Positions 4,696-6,693 of a stretch of DNA of 6,693 nt are shown here, one piece after another. Origin of the DNA: Treponema sp. (lineage in GTDB: Bacteria; Spirochaetota; Spirochaetia; Treponematales; Treponemataceae). Position numbers and translations under genes: made by a program. How positions within the stretch are numbered: the stretch's first letter is position 1; each line of letters starts with the position of its first letter. Under the pieces are notes generated by a model. That model had not been told where the DNA came from. It saw only the letters and a program-made list of their open reading frames with translations, and made no database searches. The stretch covers positions 1 through 6,693 of the forward strand of contig JAGADS010000208.1 in the NCBI GenBank assembly GCA_017613485.1. The letters run 5' to 3'.

Positions 4696-6642
4696 TTATT
4701 TGCGGTTTTCCTCTTCCTGGACTTGCTGAAGAATGAACCTTGCCTTGTTGTGCGAGGGGTTGAGCTTTATGGCATACTGAAGTGAGCGTACTGCACTGTG
4801 GAAGTCATGCAGGTAGTAGCTTTCTTTTCCCATGCGGTACAGGATTTCTGCCTTGACAAGAGGATCTGTAGAGCGTGAGGATGCCTTGTTCAGATAATCA
4901 ACTGCAACGGCTCCCTGTTTTGTTCCAGCGTAGATGTTGCCCATGTTTATATAGGAATTAACCACAGCCTCGTTCTGTCCTGTAGAATTCATTACAGGGC
5001 TGCGGTCTGAGTAAGAGTCGATGATATACTGGTAAATCGGTATGGCTTTGTCATATCTTCCGTCGTAAACACAGAACCATGCGGAAATCTCATTTTCCCA
5101 TAGAGAAAGCTCCTCTGGATGATCCCATGGAACAAAGGTCTCTGCCTTTTTCTTCTTCTTTTTTGAATCATCAGCAGGCTGCCTTGAGGCATTCTCATAA
5201 CGTGTGAACAAATCACGTGCTTCCTCGACATAATTGCTTTCAAGTAAAGTGACGATTGCGTAGTGAACGATTTCTGCCGGGTAGAGTGAAGTTCCCTGCT
5301 CGTTCTTTTCCAATAGAGGCCATACTCTTGCGGCTCTTTGGGCGGGTTCCGTAAGAGAAGCGGCTTCTGCCTCAAGTATTTCCTGAAGGACGATTAAATC
5401 TGCCGACGGATTTTTCTCCTTTGCGGCCTGAATGAGAACTATTGCATCCTGAACAGTAATGTCGGGTATAGAGTTTTCCTTCTCCATTTTTATGGTTGCA
5501 AGTCCCGATGCCCTGATGTGTGCTGTCATTTTGTCATCCGGAGGACGGCGCATCTGCTGGATTGCAAATTCTCCATAGGCGGCAAGACCAGGCCTGTAGT
5601 CCGGGAAACGGGTTACAAGATCATGGAGCCTGTCGTATTCTGTAACGTGGTCATCGGTTGTGCGTGAATAAAGAGCACTGTTTACATAGAGAATCGGGAG
5701 TATCTTGGAGTTTTTAACTTTGTCTTCTTTTCCCTTTATCTGAGCAAGAATCTCATCCCTTGTCTTTTCTGAATCACTGTCCATGCCCAGAATGTACTGG
5801 TTGTCGGATTTCAGAGCCATGAACTCAAGGCTGGTTGCAAGGTCATTAAAGTCCGGGGCATGTGCGTTAAGTGCCTCAAGGCTTTCTGCATAGCGTCCGC
5901 AGTCGAACATGACAAGTGCCCAGAAAAGCGAATCCTTTGCATCTTCCAGCGTGGAGGGATATTTGGCGGCTGCCGAACCGTAGTTTCCTGCCCTCATGTC
6001 AAGAACAGCAGCATTCCAGTTCCATTTTGGCCTTTTAGATCCTCTGAATGCATCCTGATATACTGTGGCAAACCTGCTGTCATAGAAAATCTCGTTGAAT
6101 CTGGAGGAATCTTTTTTCCATTCCTTGTCTTCTTTGCTTGCCCTTCCACCGAAAATCTCGTTTGCACTGAGGTGTTCGTTTATTGCTCTCCTGAATACAG
6201 CTTCCGCATATATAGATCCGTATTTTGTTCCTGAAAGGCTCTTTGATTTTTTCAGTGCCTCTTTAAATCTTCCCTGATTAAGCAGGAAATTTGAATATAC
6301 GGCAATCAGCTCAATTGAAGAACGGTCTTTTTTAATTGCCTTTTTGAGTGTTTTCTCCGCAAGATTCGAATCGCCAAGGGTCTCGTAGCGCTTAAAGACA
6401 CCAAGACGGTCCAGAGTTGTGCCTGCCTGCTTTGATGCCTGATTAAGGTAACCAAGTGCCTGTTTAGTATCCCCGATTGAAATAGCCTGATCCGCCATGT
6501 CCAGAAGTGAAGTAATGGATCCTCCCTCTGAATGGGTAGTACACGAAAGTGCCAGACATGACAAAACCACCGAGGCCGCAATTAGCATCAGTGGTCTTAA
6601 AAGCGTATGTAATCCTGATTTACTTTTCTTTTTAATATTCAA
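4696..6642 (-). CDS. Large TPR-repeat lipoprotein, function unknown
   Basis: This 648-residue predicted lipoprotein has tetratricopeptide-type helical repeats. Seen: a basic N-terminus (KKKSK), a hydrophobic stretch at about 17-33, and a spirochaete-style lipobox ending at C34 (ALSC; VLSC at C29 is the alternative), so a lipid-anchored envelope protein is likely. TPR-like helix pairs occupy about 40-125 (for example DTKQALGYLNQASKQ and LAEKTLKKAIKKD). The clearest are near the C-terminus from about 559 (INMGNIYAGTKQGAVAVDYLNKA; YYLHDFHSAVRSLQYAIKLNP). The middle is less regular helical repeats, with a six-lysine run at 494-499. The TTG start is chosen because it gives the signal peptide its charged end and overlaps the nusB stop as TTGA, suggesting coupling. 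The next Met (19) would remove the n-region. No enzymatic motif was recognised; a scaffold or partner-binding role is inferred from the TPRs only. Confidence 0.85.
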   Translation of the reverse strand: MNIKKKSKSGLHTLLRPLMLIAASVVLSCLALSCTTHSEGGSITSLLDMADQAISIGDTKQALGYLNQASKQAGTTLDRLGVFKRYETLGDSNLAEKTLKKAIKKDRSSIELIAVYSNFLLNQGRFKEALKKSKSLSGTKYGSIYAEAVFRRAINEHLSANEIFGGRASKEDKEWKKDSSRFNEIFYDSRFATVYQDAFRGSKRPKWNWNAAVLDMRAGNYGSAAAKYPSTLEDAKDSLFWALVMFDCGRYAESLEALNAHAPDFNDLATSLEFMALKSDNQYILGMDSDSEKTRDEILAQIKGKEDKVKNSKILPILYVNSALYSRTTDDHVTEYDRLHDLVTRFPDYRPGLAAYGEFAIQQMRRPPDDKMTAHIRASGLATIKMEKENSIPDITVQDAIVLIQAAKEKNPSADLIVLQEILEAEAASLTEPAQRAARVWPLLEKNEQGTSLYPAEIVHYAIVTLLESNYVEEARDLFTRYENASRQPADDSKKKKKKAETFVPWDHPEELSLWENEISAWFCVYDGRYDKAIPIYQYIIDSYSDRSPVMNSTGQNEAVVNSYINMGNIYAGTKQGAVAVDYLNKASSRSTDPLVKAEILYRMGKESYYLHDFHSAVRSLQYAIKLNPSHNKARFILQQVQEEENRK

Positions 6643-6692
6643 CTTTCTTTCTCTTTCCTGATATTGTCCAGAACCGCATTTATAAACTTATA
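6639..6692 (-). CDS. nusB: Transcription antitermination factor NusB, extreme C-terminus (partial)
   Basis: The last 17 codons before a TGA at 6641-6639 read YKFINAVLDNIRKEKES. This resembles the conserved NusB ending (KFVNGVLDK in E. coli), the last helix of the all-alpha antitermination factor that acts with NusE (S10) on rRNA transcripts. Only this tail lies in the window, so the call rests on a short motif. Its stop overlaps the TTG start of the TPR lipoprotein by two bases, which fits a nusB-lipoprotein operon reading leftward. Confidence 0.75.
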   Translation of the reverse strand, partial: YKFINAVLDNIRKEKES

Positions 6693-6693
6693 G

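Noticed and set aside
4680..4707. GCAAAT/ATTTGC inverted repeat spanning the TPR stop codon, as a possible terminator
   Set aside because: Only a 6-bp AT-rich stem with a 10-nt loop and no T-tract directly after it; it also overlaps the proposed groES -35 element.
5146..5163. Lysine-codon A/G run (six Lys) as a programmed frameshift or slippage site
   Set aside because: The run is broken by G residues, the frame continues cleanly on both sides, and no stimulatory hairpin or alternative product is evident.
5860..6234. 124-codon plus-strand frame inside the TPR lipoprotein gene
   Set aside because: Antisense shadow with a cysteine-rich, low-quality translation and no initiation signal.

Overview
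The window fits a chromosomal segment of a spirochaete, most probably a Treponema-type organism of moderate GC. The reasons are the gene content and order (a lone groES beside a sigma-70-family gene, a TPR lipoprotein and nusB), a groES with no groEL partner, and a very hydrophobic double-YggT protein after dnaE. I recall T. pallidum having a similar nusB / hypothetical / groES / sigma order, but I could not verify that here, and the species cannot be named from the sequence.

Layout: positions 1-3237 form a rightward block. It holds the 3' end of dnaE (DNA polymerase III alpha), a YggT-family membrane protein and a complete recG helicase gene, with gaps of only 17 and 6 bp, so it is probably one operon. 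From 3223 to the right edge everything runs leftward. In transcription order this is the last codons of nusB, a large TPR lipoprotein whose TTG start overlaps the nusB stop, groES with its own likely promoter, and a sigma-70-family factor with regions 1.2 to 4.2. The two blocks meet tail to tail, and the recG and sigma genes overlap by 15 bp with no terminator between them.

The most interesting signal is in the 267-bp gap between groES and the sigma gene. A full-match sigma-54 promoter core (TGGCACG-N4-TTGCT) lies about 30 nt upstream of a well-spaced AAGGAG ribosome binding site and ATG. This implies that RpoN controls transcription of a second, sigma-70-type factor, a cascade resembling the RpoN-RpoS pathway of Borrelia. 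The same promoter fixes the sigma start at 4062, because a longer reading with a TTG start at 4119 would begin inside the -24 element. Farther upstream in the gap are a strong 11-bp-stem palindrome, which could be a dispersed REP-type element or an activator site, and a pair of short direct repeats two helical turns apart.

The rest of the window is ordinary core machinery: replication (dnaE), fork repair (recG), protein folding (groES) and transcription (nusB, sigma). No RNA gene, insertion sequence, CRISPR array or phage gene was seen.
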